From Isoptericola dokdonensis DS-3 (lineage in GTDB: Bacteria > Actinomycetota > Actinomycetes > Actinomycetales > Cellulomonadaceae), in contig NZ_CP014209.1 of the NCBI RefSeq assembly GCF_001636295.1, positions 2,666,001 through 2,730,000 of the forward strand: DNA of 64,000 nt, read 5' to 3'. Below the pieces are notes generated by a model. The model had not been told where the DNA came from, ran no database searches, and saw only the letters and a list, made by a program, of their open reading frames with translations. Below, piece after piece: positions 17,684 through 27,153 of this stretch. Both the position numbers and the translations under genes were made by a program. Positions within the stretch are counted from its first letter, which is position 1. Every line of letters starts with the position of its first letter.

Positions 17684-18880
17684 GTGGGGACCGATCGCAG
17701 GGTGCGCACGGCGACGAGCGCGTTCTTCTTCGTGCAGGGTCTCTGCTTCGCGGGGCTGCTGGCCCAGGTGCCGACGCTGCAGCGCGGGCTGGGGATCTCC
17801 GACGCCGAGCTCACCCTCGTGCTGCTCGTCGTCCCCGTCGTGGCGGGCGTCGGCAGCGTCCTCGCCGGACATCTCGCGCCGCGGACCGGCAGCGCCGTCC
17901 TGCTGCGCACCGCCGGGCCGCTCGTCGCGCTGGCGGTGCTCGCGACCGCCTTCGCGCCGTCCGCAGCCCTGCTGTACCCGGTCGTGGCGGTCGTCGGGCT
18001 GCTGCTCGGCGTCGTCGACGCGACGATGAACATGCAGGGCGTCGCCGTGCAGCGGCGCTACGGCCGGAGCCTCCTCAACTCCTTCCACGGCTGGTGGAGC
18101 GTCGGCGGCATCCTCGGGGCGCTCGCTGCCGTGCTCGCGCACTCCCTGGACTGGAGCCTGGTGGCGGGCCTCGCGCTGGTCGCCACCACGGGAGCGGTGC
18201 TCGACCTGGCCGCGGGGTCGTCGCTCGACGGCGCGGCCGACGGCCCGGCGCCGACGCCGGGGCAGGTGTCGGACGACGCACCCTCGGTGCTGGTGCCGTG
18301 GCGGCCGGTGCTGCTCGTGGGCGTCGCCGTGGCGATCGTCTACCTCGCCGACTCGGCGGTCTCGAGCTGGTCGACGAAGTACGTCGAGGACGTCCTGTCC
18401 GGCCCGGACGCCGTGGCACCGCTCGGGCTCGCCGCCTACCTGGGCTGCCAGCTCGTCGGGCGCCTCGTGGCCGACCACCTGGTCGACCGAGCGGGACCGG
18501 TGCCGACCGTCGTGGGCGGCGGCGGGGTGGGGGCCGCGGGTCTCGCCCTGGTGGCGGTCGCCCCGGCGCCCTGGGTCGCCGTGATCGGGTTCGGCGCCAC
18601 CGGGCTCGGGCTCAGCGTCGTCGTGCCGCTGGCGTTCTCCGTGGCCGGTGCGCTCGACCGGACCGGGGTCGCGGTGGCGCGGGTCAACCTCTTCAACTAC
18701 GTCGGGTTCGTGCTCGGCGCCGCCGTGGTCGGTGGGGTCGCCGAGCTGACGAGCCTGCGGTGGGCGTTCGCGGTGCCCGCCGTGCTCGCGCTCGGCGTCG
18801 TCGCGCTGGCGCCGGCGTTCCGGCCGGTGCCGGCCACCGCGCCGGGCCTCCCGGAGGTGCAGCGCACCCCGCCGGGCTGA
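17684..18880 (+). CDS. MFS transporter
   Basis: This 398-residue protein has about 12 hydrophobic helices and the MFS loop pattern (AGHLAPRTGS, and GRLVADHLVDRAG between helices of the second half). The motif NSFHGWWSVGG resembles a subgroup of MFS proteins that includes sugar-type permeases, but the substrate cannot be assigned. It starts with GTG 66 bases after the tRNA nucleotidyltransferase gene and may share its transcript. It ends at a bidirectional terminator facing the next MFS gene. Confidence 0.85.
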   Translation: MGTDRRVRTATSAFFFVQGLCFAGLLAQVPTLQRGLGISDAELTLVLLVVPVVAGVGSVLAGHLAPRTGSAVLLRTAGPLVALAVLATAFAPSAALLYPVVAVVGLLLGVVDATMNMQGVAVQRRYGRSLLNSFHGWWSVGGILGALAAVLAHSLDWSLVAGLALVATTGAVLDLAAGSSLDGAADGPAPTPGQVSDDAPSVLVPWRPVLLVGVAVAIVYLADSAVSSWSTKYVEDVLSGPDAVAPLGLAAYLGCQLVGRLVADHLVDRAGPVPTVVGGGGVGAAGLALVAVAPAPWVAVIGFGATGLGLSVVVPLAFSVAGALDRTGVAVARVNLFNYVGFVLGAAVVGGVAELTSLRWAFAVPAVLALGVVALAPAFRPVPATAPGLPEVQRTPPG

Positions 18881-18895
18881 GCCCGACGGGGTGCG
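18863..18895. terminator. Bidirectional terminator between convergent MFS genes
   Basis: CGCACCCCG (18863-18871) pairs with CGGGGTGCG (18887-18895), with an inner GGG/CCC extension. The stem overlaps the stop codon of the rightward gene and lies 21 bases from the stop of the leftward gene. Confidence 0.65.
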
Positions 18896-18916
18896 TGACG
18901 TGCGGTGGCCGACGCC

Positions 18917-20398
18917 TCAGTGCGCGGGTGCGCCCGCCGGTGCGTCCGCCTTGCGCAGCCGGAGCGCCAGCACGACGGCGCCGACCATGACGGCCGCACC
19001 CACCAGGAAGGCGAGCTGCGCGCCACCGGCCGTGGCCTCCGCCGCGGAGGCGCCGCCGTCGGACAGCGTCACGGACCGGATGGTCAGCAGCGCGACGAAC
19101 GTGGCGGTACCGGCCGCCCCCGCGAGCTGCTGCACGGTGCTGATGGTGGCCGAACCGTGGGAGTACAGCGACGGGACGAGCCCGCCGAGCGAGGACGTGA
19201 ACGTCGGCGTGAAGATGCACGCCAGGCCGAGGCTCAGCACCAGGTGGCCGGCGAGCACCCACACCAGCGTCGACCCCGGGCCCAGGGTCGAGAACATCAG
19301 CATGGCCAGCCCGACGGCGATCACGCCCGGCAGGACCAGGGGGCGCGGCCCGACCCGGTCGTACAGACGCCCGACGACGGGACCGAGCAGACCCATGAGG
19401 AGGCCGCCCGGCAGCATGATCAGGCCGGCGGTCAACGGGGGGAGACCCATCGCCTCCTGCAGCACGAGCGGCAGGCCGATGATCATGCCGAACATGGCGA
19501 TCATGCTCACCGCGAGGACCAGGAGGCCCGCGGTGAACCCGGGAGCGCGGAAGACGCGCAGGTCCAGCAGGGCGGCGTCCGTGCGCTGCAGCACGAGCTG
19601 GCGCCACACGAACAGTGCCAGCGCCACCACACCCACGGCGATCGGCACCAGCGGGTTGACCGGCATCTCGTGCTGCGCGGACTCGCCCAGCGCCGACAGG
19701 CCGTACACCAGGCCGCCGAACGCGAAGACGGAGACGACCAGGGACAGCACGTCGAGCCGGGTCCGGGCCCGGGTCGACACGTCGCGGACGAGGACCGCCC
19801 CGAGGACCAGGGCCGCCAGGGAGATGGGCAGGACCACCCAGAAGATGGCGCGCCATCCCAGCGACGAGGCGACCGCGCCGGACATCGTCGGGCCGAGCGC
19901 CGGCGCGACGGCGATCACCAGCGACACGTTGCCCATGACCCGCCCGCGGTGGTGCGGCGGGACGAGCGTCATCACCGTCGTCATGAGCAGCGGCATCATG
20001 ATGGCGGTGCCGGTGGCCTGCACCACGCGCGCCGTCACGAGCAGGCCGAACGTGGGTGCCAGCGGGGCGAGCAGCGTCCCGGCGCTGAACAGCGACATCG
20101 CCAGGATGAACGCCCCCCGGGTGCCGAGCCGCTGCAGCAGCCAACCGGTGGTGGGGATGACGATCGCCATCGTCAGCAGGAACGCCGTCGTCAGCCACTG
20201 GCCCGCCGCCGCCGTGATGCCGAGGTCCTCCATGATGACCGGCAGGGCGATGCCCATGGTGGTCTCGTTGAGGATCACCACGAAACCCGAGACGAGCAGG
20301 AGCGAGATCACGCTCAGGTGCGCGCGCGAGAGCCTGCCGTCGTCGTGCGCGGGCGGGGCGACGGCGCCGGGCGGGGCCTCGGTGGTACGTGCAGTCAT
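18917..20398 (-). CDS. Drug-resistance type MFS transporter (DHA2, 14 TM)
   Basis: This 493-residue protein has about 14 hydrophobic segments and the DHA2 hallmarks: NETTMGIALPVIMEDLGI near residue 45, GQWLTTAFLLTMAIVIPTTG, and the LVTARVVQATGTAIMMPLLM helix. Family members are proton-driven exporters of drugs and toxic compounds (EmrB/QacA type). The ATG at 20398 was chosen because the upstream extension is non-homologous. No regulator gene lies next to it, so the inducer is unknown. Direction of transport is inferred from family. Confidence 0.85.
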   Translation of the reverse strand: MTARTTEAPPGAVAPPAHDDGRLSRAHLSVISLLLVSGFVVILNETTMGIALPVIMEDLGITAAAGQWLTTAFLLTMAIVIPTTGWLLQRLGTRGAFILAMSLFSAGTLLAPLAPTFGLLVTARVVQATGTAIMMPLLMTTVMTLVPPHHRGRVMGNVSLVIAVAPALGPTMSGAVASSLGWRAIFWVVLPISLAALVLGAVLVRDVSTRARTRLDVLSLVVSVFAFGGLVYGLSALGESAQHEMPVNPLVPIAVGVVALALFVWRQLVLQRTDAALLDLRVFRAPGFTAGLLVLAVSMIAMFGMIIGLPLVLQEAMGLPPLTAGLIMLPGGLLMGLLGPVVGRLYDRVGPRPLVLPGVIAVGLAMLMFSTLGPGSTLVWVLAGHLVLSLGLACIFTPTFTSSLGGLVPSLYSHGSATISTVQQLAGAAGTATFVALLTIRSVTLSDGGASAAEATAGGAQLAFLVGAAVMVGAVVLALRLRKADAPAGAPAH

Positions 20399-20558
20399 GG
20401 TCCCTCTCAAAGTTCGGCTGCCTGGAGCGGGCCACGCTGCGCACGCCAGAGTTCTCCCAGAAGAAGTGCTTGTCGAGCGTGCCGTATTCCCGCCACGGGG
20501 GTCGACCTCATTTCCGCGTCGCACTCATCGGTGCGGCGTGCGGCGTGCGGGCGGACGT

Positions 20559-21899
20559 TCAGGCGGTGGCGCGTTCCGGGCCGGCGACCGCCGGCACGTC
20601 CGCCGCGACACGGGCGCCGCGCAACCCCAGCCACGCCGCGACCAGCACGTACGCGACGGCCAGCACGACGAACAACCCGCGCGACCAGCCGTCGTCGGGC
20701 ACCACCCAGGCCGCCAGCACCGCCGCTCCGACGAACGCCGCGTTGTACAGCACGTCGTAGAACGCGAACGCGCGGCCCCGGTAGTCGTCGTGGGTGTCGC
20801 GCTGCACGATCGTGTCGACGGCGATCTTGGCGCTCTGCGCGGGCAGGCCGAGCAACCCGGCCCCCACCAGCACCACCGTGCGCGACGGGACCGTCGCCAG
20901 CAGCAGCTGGGAGGCGGCCGCCAGCAGGAGCATCCACACGATCCAGCCCTGCGGACCCGTGCGCCGCGAGAACACCGGCGTGACCAGCACCGCCGCGGCA
21001 CCGCCGATGCCCGTCATCGCGATGACCATCGCGAAGTTCGCGAGACCCGCCGACGTGTCGCCCGGTGCGGCCAGCAGGTTGCGGGAGATGAGGATGGCGG
21101 CGATGAACACGACGCCGTAGAGGAACCGGTGCGCCGCCATGACGAGCAGACCCTGCCCCGGGGTGCGACGCGCCACCAGATAGCGGGCGCCGTCGGCCAG
21201 ACCGTGCGCCACCGCCGCGACCTCCGCCACCAGGGGTGCGCGCGACGGGTGGTCGGGACCCAGCTCGTCGCGGCCGAGGCGCAGGGTGAGCAGCGCCGCG
21301 AGCCCGAAGACCACCGACGCGCACACCAGAGCGGCCGCGTCGTGCAACCCGCCCGGAGGGATGCCGAGCCCCAGGACGAACCCGATGCCGCCACCCACGA
21401 ACAGCGCCCCCGCCCCGAGGGTCGGGGTGAGGGCGTTGGCCGTGAGCAGCAGCGGGCCGTCGACCACCCGGGGCAGGCCGGCGCTCAGGGCGGCCAGCAG
21501 GAACCGGTTGACGCTCAGCGCCACCAGGCCCAGCACGATCACGGTCGCCTCGCCGCCGCCGTCCAACCCGACCGTCAGCATCACGGTCGCCATCGTCGCC
21601 GTCACGACCACGCGCACCGCGTTGCCGACCGCCAGCACCTGACGACGGCGCCAACGGTCCAGCAGCACTCCCGCGAACGGGCCCACCAGCGTGAACGGCG
21701 CCAGCATGATCGCGAACGCGCCGGCCACCCCCGCCGCCGTGCCCGCCCGCTCGGGCGAGAAGAACAGCAGCGACGCCAGGCCCACCTGGAACATGCCGTC
21801 GCCCGCCTGCGAGACCAGCCGGACCGCGAACAGCCGGCGGAACCTCGGCAGGCGGAGCAGGTCGCGCAGGTCGTGCGCCGTCTCTCGCAGTGCCCCCAC
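20559..21899 (-). CDS. MFS transporter
   Basis: This 446-residue protein has about 12 hydrophobic helices, starting with a basic cytoplasmic N-terminus (RDLLRLPRFRRLFAVRLVSQ) and the MFS loop VLLDRWRRRQVLAV between helices 2 and 3. The pattern resembles the MFS_3-type (enterobactin exporter-like) group, and the substrate is unknown. It begins with GTG at 21899, next to a repeat-rich intergenic region, and ends 160 bases upstream of the DHA2 transporter. The 160-base gap shows no gene. Confidence 0.85.
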   Translation of the reverse strand: MGALRETAHDLRDLLRLPRFRRLFAVRLVSQAGDGMFQVGLASLLFFSPERAGTAAGVAGAFAIMLAPFTLVGPFAGVLLDRWRRRQVLAVGNAVRVVVTATMATVMLTVGLDGGGEATVIVLGLVALSVNRFLLAALSAGLPRVVDGPLLLTANALTPTLGAGALFVGGGIGFVLGLGIPPGGLHDAAALVCASVVFGLAALLTLRLGRDELGPDHPSRAPLVAEVAAVAHGLADGARYLVARRTPGQGLLVMAAHRFLYGVVFIAAILISRNLLAAPGDTSAGLANFAMVIAMTGIGGAAAVLVTPVFSRRTGPQGWIVWMLLLAAASQLLLATVPSRTVVLVGAGLLGLPAQSAKIAVDTIVQRDTHDDYRGRAFAFYDVLYNAAFVGAAVLAAWVVPDDGWSRGLFVVLAVAYVLVAAWLGLRGARVAADVPAVAGPERATA

Positions 21900-21949
21900 G
21901 CGTCCAGCCTCCCATGTCGTCCGTCCGCGGGTCGGCGCGGTGGTGCCGA

Positions 21950-22258
21950 GTCAGCGCACACCGGCGCCAGTCAGCGCAAGCTCCCGCGAGTCAGCGCTCG
22001 TGGTCGTGAGTCAGCGCGGCGGGTGGTGCGTCCCGCGCGTCGTCGCGTTCACGGGCCCCAGGGGGCCCTCCACTCCGGGTCTGACGACGACGCGCGGGAC
22101 GCACCACCCGCCGTCGGCACCTCGCCGCTCGCTGGGCGAACCCGGCGTCGGCGCGAGTCAGCGCAGGCTCTCGCGAGTCAGCGTGGGCTGCGCCGAGTCA
22201 GCGCAAGGGCGCGCGAGTCAGCGCGTCCTGCGCTGACTCGCGCCGATGAGCGCTGACT
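21950..22258. repeat. Dispersed GCGAGTCAGCGC repeat cluster
   Basis: At least ten copies or close variants of the word GAGTCAGCGC or its complement occur in about 300 bases (for example near 21951, 21970, 21989, 22007, 22156, 22176, 22195, 22217, 22233 and 22250). Most read in one direction, and the last two are inverted. The same word appears at 7921-8021 and twice near 28970. It separates the MFS gene from ino1, both leftward. No gene is supportable in 21900-22395. Confidence 0.8.
22018..22112. repeat. Palindromic element A: 28-bp perfect arms, conserved loop
   Basis: The arms 22018-22045 and 22085-22112 are perfect inverted repeats of 28 bp, enclosing a 39-base loop. Read on the minus strand, the loop holds GGGCCCCCTGGGGCCCGTGA, which is shared with the loops of two palindromes inside hrpA (59943-60028 and 61587-61684). 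The arm sequences are unrelated to the hrpA arms. It lies within the GAGTCAGCGC repeat cluster. Confidence 0.85.
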
Positions 22259-22268
22259 CGCGCCGTGC

Positions 22269-22410
22269 TCGCCAGCTCGCTCCAGGTCAGCGCACACCTG
22301 GATGGTCGCGATCGTCCTGCACTCGCCAGCTCGCTCCGGACTATCGCTCCACCTGGATGGTCGCGCTGACCTTGCACTCGCCAGCTCGCTCCAGGTCAGC
22401 GCTCCACGTC
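22269..22410. repeat. 54-bp imperfect tandem repeat at the 3' end of ino1
   Basis: The phrase TCGCCAGCTCGCTCC recurs at 22269, 22323 and 22378, giving two full units of 54-55 bp and a partial third. Units differ by small blocks (AGGTCAGCGCACACC against GGACTATCGCTCCACC). The third copy runs into the last codons of ino1, whose stop is at 22396, so the array was probably seeded from or next to the gene end. Confidence 0.8.
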
Positions 22411-23487
22411 ACCGCGGATGAAGGCCTCCAGGTGCGCGCGACCCTCGGTGTCCTCCATCTGGACGGGCGGCGACTTCATGAAGTACGTCGACGCCGACAG
22501 GATGGGGCCGCCGACGCCGCGGTCCTTGGCGATCTTCGCCGCACGGATGGCGTCGATGATGATGCCGGCGGAGTTGGGGGAGTCCCACACCTCGAGCTTG
22601 TACTCCAGGTTCAGGGGCACCTCGCCGAAAGCGCGGCCCTCGAGGCGGACGTACGCCCACTTGCGGTCGTCGAGCCACGCCACGTAGTCCGACGGACCGA
22701 TGTGGACGTTGCGGTCCTCCTTCTTGCCGGCGAGGGTGCCGGTGAGGTTGGAGGTGACGGCCTGCGTCTTGGAGACCTTCTTCGACTCCAGGCGGTCGCG
22801 CTGCAGCATGTTCTTGAAGTCCATGTTGCCGCCGACGTTCAGCTGGTAGGTGCGGTCCAGCGCGACGCCGCGGTCCTCGAACAGCTTCGCGAGGACGCGG
22901 TGCGTGATGGTGGCACCCACCTGCGACTTGATGTCGTCGCCGACGATCGGCACACCGGCGTCCTCGAACTTCTTCGCCCACTCGGGGTCCGAGGCGATGA
23001 AGACGGGCAGGGCGTTGACGAAGCCGACGCCGGCGTCGATGGCGCACTGGGCGTAGAACTTGTCGGCGTCCTCGGAACCCACCGGGAGGTAGGAGACGAG
23101 CACGTCGACCTTCGCGTCCTTCAGCGCCTGCACGACGTCGACCGGGTCGCCCGAGGCCTCGTCGATGGTCGCGGCGTAGTACTGGCCGAGACCGTCCAGG
23201 GTGTGGCCCCGCTGGACGATGACGCCGGTGGGCGGCACGTCCGCGAACTTGATGGTGTTGTTCTCCGAGGCGTGGATCGCCTCGGCCAGGTCGAAGCCGA
23301 CCTTCTTCGCGTCGACGTCGAACGCCGCCACGAACTCGAGGTCCCGCACGTGGTAGTCACCGAACTGCACGTGCATGAGGCCCGGGACGGTGCTGGCGGG
23401 GTCGGCGTCGCGGTAGAACTGCACTCCCTGTACCAGGGACGACGCGCAGTTCCCGACTCCGACGATGGCAACGCGGACGGAGGTCAT
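22396..23487 (-). CDS. ino1: Inositol-3-phosphate synthase
   Basis: This 363-residue enzyme converts glucose 6-phosphate to inositol 3-phosphate with bound NAD, the first step to phosphatidylinositol and mycothiol in actinobacteria. The N-terminal [16 protein letters not shown] dinucleotide-binding motif, the [11 protein letters not shown] motif and the NVGGNMDF motif are present. Its length fits the short bacterial form. The start overlaps the stop of the upstream padR gene by four bases (ATGA), so the two are translationally coupled. Confidence 0.95.
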   Translation of the reverse strand: MTSVRVAIVGVGNCASSLVQGVQFYRDADPASTVPGLMHVQFGDYHVRDLEFVAAFDVDAKKVGFDLAEAIHASENNTIKFADVPPTGVIVQRGHTLDGLGQYYAATIDEASGDPVDVVQALKDAKVDVLVSYLPVGSEDADKFYAQCAIDAGVGFVNALPVFIASDPEWAKKFEDAGVPIVGDDIKSQVGATITHRVLAKLFEDRGVALDRTYQLNVGGNMDFKNMLQRDRLESKKVSKTQAVTSNLTGTLAGKKEDRNVHIGPSDYVAWLDDRKWAYVRLEGRAFGEVPLNLEYKLEVWDSPNSAGIIIDAIRAAKIAKDRGVGGPILSASTYFMKSPPVQMEDTEGRAHLEAFIRGDVER

Positions 23488-24149
23488 CCTCGCTCCTTGT
23501 TTCTCTGGGCCGGGGCGTCGTGCGCCCCGGCGTTTCGGTCGCGGTCGCGGCCGCTCACGCGGTCGCGCTCTGTGGTGATGAGCCCGTCGAGCCAGCGCAC
23601 CTCGCGCTCGACCTGCTCCAGCCCGTGCCGCTGCAGCTCGAGCGTGTACTCGTCGAGCCGCTCGCGGGTCCGGGCGGCGGACTCCCGGACTGCCTCCAGC
23701 CGCTCGGTCAGCCGGGTGCGCCGGCCCTCGAGGATGCGGAGGCGGGTCTCGGCGTCCGTCTGCGCGAAGAACGCGAACCGGACGTCGAAGCTCTCGTCCT
23801 CCCAGGCGGCAGGCCCGGCGGAGGCGAGAGTGGTCTGAAGGTGCTCCTTGCCCTCGGCGGTGAGCCGGTAGACGATCCGTCCGTGGCGGCCGGCGAGCGG
23901 CTTGTTCCCCGCGGCCGGGCGTCCCGACGCGGAGGCGGCCGCCCGCGCCGGTGCCGGCTCGGGGTCGACGGTCTCGATGAGGCCGCGGGCCACGAGCGAC
24001 TTGAGGGCGGGGTAGAGCGTCCCGTAGGAGAACGCGCGGAACGACCCGAGGAGCAGGTTGAGCCGCTTGCGCAGCTCGTAGCCGTGCAGGGGCGAGGAGG
24101 ACAGGAGGCCGAGGACGGCGGTCTCGAGCACGTTGGAACGGCTGCGCAC
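23484..24149 (-). CDS. PadR family transcriptional regulator
   Basis: This 221-residue protein has an N-terminal winged helix typical of PadR ([20 protein letters not shown], then [20 protein letters not shown]) and a long C-terminal helical region suited to dimerisation. The GTG at 24149 was chosen for the GGGAGGGAG ribosome-binding site. It forms an operon with ino1 and probably represses it together with itself, binding the palindrome at 24192-24208. The effector is unknown. A low-complexity Ala/Gly segment (residues about 75-95) is inserted before the wing region ends. Confidence 0.88.
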   Translation of the reverse strand: MRSRSNVLETAVLGLLSSSPLHGYELRKRLNLLLGSFRAFSYGTLYPALKSLVARGLIETVDPEPAPARAAASASGRPAAGNKPLAGRHGRIVYRLTAEGKEHLQTTLASAGPAAWEDESFDVRFAFFAQTDAETRLRILEGRRTRLTERLEAVRESAARTRERLDEYTLELQRHGLEQVEREVRWLDGLITTERDRVSGRDRDRNAGAHDAPAQRNKERG

Positions 24150-24191
24150 GAGGCTCCCTCCCTCCGGTGTCCCTGACGATCGTCGACTCGT

Positions 24192-24208
24192 TGTATCGAG
24201 TCGATACA
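24192..24208. promoter_or_regulatory. Probable PadR operator
   Basis: TGTATCGAGTCGATACA is a 17-bp perfect palindrome around a central base, located 43 bases upstream of padR. AT-rich TATCGAnTCGATA palindromes are typical of PadR-type operators. The divergent PBP gene begins about 250 bases away and may also be affected. I see no other feature in the 308-bp divergent gap. Confidence 0.7.
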
Positions 24209-24457
24209 TCGCGAGGATAGGCCTGTGCGTGGCACGGGGCAACGCGGCCCGCCGTGCGCGGCGCCGACGGTCGACCGTACGCCTGTTTGTGAAGGGGACG
24301 TGGAGCCGCGGCCAGAGGTCTGCGGACGGAGCGCGAGAAAGCCGGTCAGGCGTTGTTCGGCCTGGACACCCCGCCAGGACGATCCCCTAGGGTTCCTCTG
24401 GCTGCTCATGCCCTCACGAGGGTGGGCACCGAGCAACCGACCGATCGAAAGGTGGAC

Positions 24458-27004
24458 GTGGCGAACATGCGCATGCGTCGCTTCTGGAACTATCCCCGCC
24501 GCGGCAAGGGTGTCGTCCAGCGGTGGCTGCCGTCGTGGCGCTTCGTCGTCGGCTGCCTGCTCGCCGGCATCGCCCTGGGCGGCGGCGTCTTCTTCGCCGC
24601 GTGGACGTCGACGGAGATCCCCGACGACCTCGACGAGGTGCAGAACCAGGCCACGACCGTCTACTACGGGAACGGCAAGGAGGTCGGCACGTTCTCGGAG
24701 ATGCAGCGGGAGATCGTCGACCTCGAGACGCTCCCGGAGTACGTGGGCAACGCGGTGGTCGCGTCGGAGAACGAGTCCTTCTGGGAGGACCCGGGCATCG
24801 ACGTCAAGGCGCTGGCCCGCGCCATGGTGAACAACGTGACGAACCCGGGAGCACGCCAGGGTGGTTCGACGCTCACGCAGCAGTACGTGGAGCGGTACTA
24901 CCTGGGCAGCACCACCGACCTGGTCGGCAAGGCCCGCGAGGCGATCATCGCGCTCAAGATCACGCAGACCCAGGACAAGGAACTCATCCTGGAGCGCTAC
25001 CTCAACACCATCTACTTCGGTCGCGGCGCCTACGGCATCCAGGCGGCCGCGCAGGCGTACTTCGACAAGGACGCCGCCGACCTCACCTACTCCGAGGCGG
25101 CGATGCTGTCCGGCATCATCCCGTCGCCGGTGCGGTACGACCCGTCCGTCGGCCCCGACCTGGCGACGGCGCGCTGGGAGCGCAGCCTGAACCGCATGGC
25201 GGAGCAGGGCTACATCACCGCGGACGAGGCGGCCACCGCCCAGGCCGAGGGTCTGCCCGACTTCGTCGAGAAGGAGGACGGGACCAACAGCCTGGGCGGC
25301 CAGCGCGGCTACGTCATGGCCGCGGTGAAGAAGGAGCTGCGGGCGAACGGCTTCACCGACGAGGAGATCGAGTCCGGCGGGCTGCGCATCTACACGACGA
25401 TCAAGCCGAAGCTCCAGCGCGAGGCCGCGAAGATCGTCAAGAACATGCCCGACGACACGAACAAGAAGATCCGCGCCTCCATCGTCTCCATCGACCCCGA
25501 GACGGGCGCGGTCGTGGCCGCCTACGGCGGTGCGGACTACATCAAGCAGTCCCTCAACACGGCGACCGACGACCACGTCCAGGGCGGGTCGACGTTCAAG
25601 CCGTTCACCCTCATCGGTGCCCTCGAGGAGGGCCACGAGCTCTCCGAGACGTTCGACGGCAACTCGCCCGGGCAGTTCATCGAGGACGGCAAGCCGTGGC
25701 CGACGAACTTCGGCCTCACCGACTACGGCACGATCGACCTGGTCAAGGCGACCGCGAACTCCGTCAACACGGTGTACGCGACCCTCAACGACGAGATCGG
25801 ACCCGAGAAGACCGCCGAGGTCGCGCACCGGCTCGGCATCCGCGAGGACACCGTCATCGACCCTGTGAAGTCGAACGTGCTGGGCACGGCGGACGTGTAC
25901 CCGATCGACCTCGCGTCGGCGTACGCGACGATCGCGTCGGGCGGGTACTACACGAAGCCGCACTTCGTGGAGAAGGTGGAGCACCTCGACGGCTCGCTGC
26001 GCTACGAGCCGGAGATGACGGCGGAGCAGCGGTTCAAGGCCGACGTCATCACGCCCGCCACCTACGCGATGACGCAGGTCGTCGAGCAGGGCTCCGGGCG
26101 GGCCGCGCTGGAGCTCACCGGCCCGGACGGCGAGCGACGCCCTGTCGCCGGCAAGACGGGGACGTCCAACGACAACGTGACCGCGTGGTTCGCCGGGTTC
26201 ACCCCGCAGCTCGCCACGGTGGTCAACGTGCGCCAGTACAAGAACCTGGACCTCGAGGCGGGCATCCTCGGCGGGTGGGAGCCGATCGAGACGTTCGGCG
26301 GCTACGACGAGATCACCGGCTCCACGTGGCCCTCCGAGGCCTGGACCGAGTTCATGCAGGTCGCGCTCGACGGCAAGGAGGTCGCGGAGTTCCCCGAGTA
26401 CACGCCGCCGCGCCCGTCGTTCTCGCCGTCGCCGTCGCCCAGCGAGTCCACCCCGGAGTGGGTGGAGCTGCCGGGGAACCTCGTCGGCATGGACGTCGCG
26501 CGGGCGACGAGCCTGCTGAAGGACCTGGGGCTGAACGTCTCGACGCAGGCGCAGGACGACGACTCGCCCAAGGGCACGGTCGTCAACGTCAGTAACCAGG
26601 GTCGGGTGCCGGCGGGGTCGAGCATCACGCTGTGGGTCTCGACGGGCCAGTCGGCCGAGCCGGAGGGCGTGGCCGTGCCGGACGTCAACGGGCAGAACGT
26701 GTTCGCCGCGCAGAACCAGCTGCGGCGGGTCGGTCTCCAGGTGAGCACCGTCGAGGAGTACAGCGACCAGCCGGCGGGCACCGTCATCGGGATGGACCCG
26801 GGGGCCGGGAACACGGTCGACGACGGCAGCACGGTGACGATCACCGTGTCCCGCGGCCCCGAGGTGGTCGAGGAGGAGCCGACGACGGAGCCCGAGCCCG
26901 AACCGGAGCCCACGGCGTCCGAGGACCCCGGGGACGAGGGCGAGGACCCCGGCAACGGCGGCGGACCCGGCGGTGGTGAGGGCGGCGGTGGCGAGGGTGA
27001 CTGA
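24458..27004 (+). CDS. ponA: Class A penicillin-binding protein with PASTA domains
   Basis: This 848-residue bifunctional enzyme polymerises and cross-links peptidoglycan. Order: basic cytoplasmic start, one transmembrane helix (residues about 25-50), a GT51 glycosyltransferase domain with ASENESFWEDPGID and GGSTLTQQYVE, a transpeptidase domain with S-T-F-K (GGSTFKPF), S-V-N and K-T-G (AGKTGTSND), then two PASTA repeats, each ending in a TGTV/GTVI-type strand, and an acidic Pro/Glu then Gly-rich tail. The start could be this GTG (AAAGG upstream) or the ATG at 24467. It diverges from padR and precedes rpsF. Confidence 0.93.
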   Translation: MANMRMRRFWNYPRRGKGVVQRWLPSWRFVVGCLLAGIALGGGVFFAAWTSTEIPDDLDEVQNQATTVYYGNGKEVGTFSEMQREIVDLETLPEYVGNAVVASENESFWEDPGIDVKALARAMVNNVTNPGARQGGSTLTQQYVERYYLGSTTDLVGKAREAIIALKITQTQDKELILERYLNTIYFGRGAYGIQAAAQAYFDKDAADLTYSEAAMLSGIIPSPVRYDPSVGPDLATARWERSLNRMAEQGYITADEAATAQAEGLPDFVEKEDGTNSLGGQRGYVMAAVKKELRANGFTDEEIESGGLRIYTTIKPKLQREAAKIVKNMPDDTNKKIRASIVSIDPETGAVVAAYGGADYIKQSLNTATDDHVQGGSTFKPFTLIGALEEGHELSETFDGNSPGQFIEDGKPWPTNFGLTDYGTIDLVKATANSVNTVYATLNDEIGPEKTAEVAHRLGIREDTVIDPVKSNVLGTADVYPIDLASAYATIASGGYYTKPHFVEKVEHLDGSLRYEPEMTAEQRFKADVITPATYAMTQVVEQGSGRAALELTGPDGERRPVAGKTGTSNDNVTAWFAGFTPQLATVVNVRQYKNLDLEAGILGGWEPIETFGGYDEITGSTWPSEAWTEFMQVALDGKEVAEFPEYTPPRPSFSPSPSPSESTPEWVELPGNLVGMDVARATSLLKDLGLNVSTQAQDDDSPKGTVVNVSNQGRVPAGSSITLWVSTGQSAEPEGVAVPDVNGQNVFAAQNQLRRVGLQVSTVEEYSDQPAGTVIGMDPGAGNTVDDGSTVTITVSRGPEVVEEEPTTEPEPEPEPTASEDPGDEGEDPGNGGGPGGGEGGGGEGD

Positions 27005-27029
27005 CGCCACGTGACCACGAGTTCGCCCG

Positions 27030-27051
27030 GGATGCCCGCCGGCGGGTATCC
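27030..27051 (+). terminator. Possible terminator after ponA
   Basis: GGATGCCCGCC (27030-27040) is followed directly by GGCGGGTATCC (27041-27051), giving an 11-bp stem with one G-U pair. It lies 25 bases after the PBP stop and before the rpsF leader. A second hairpin (27061-27083) follows. No long T tract is present. Confidence 0.45.
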
Positions 27052-27153
27052 TGGACGACTGGCCGTGTCCACCGGACGCGGCCGACGCACGCACTAACCC
27101 TCCTGCCACGGAACGACCGTGGCCGTTGAGACCAGAGGAGGTGGGTTGAACTC

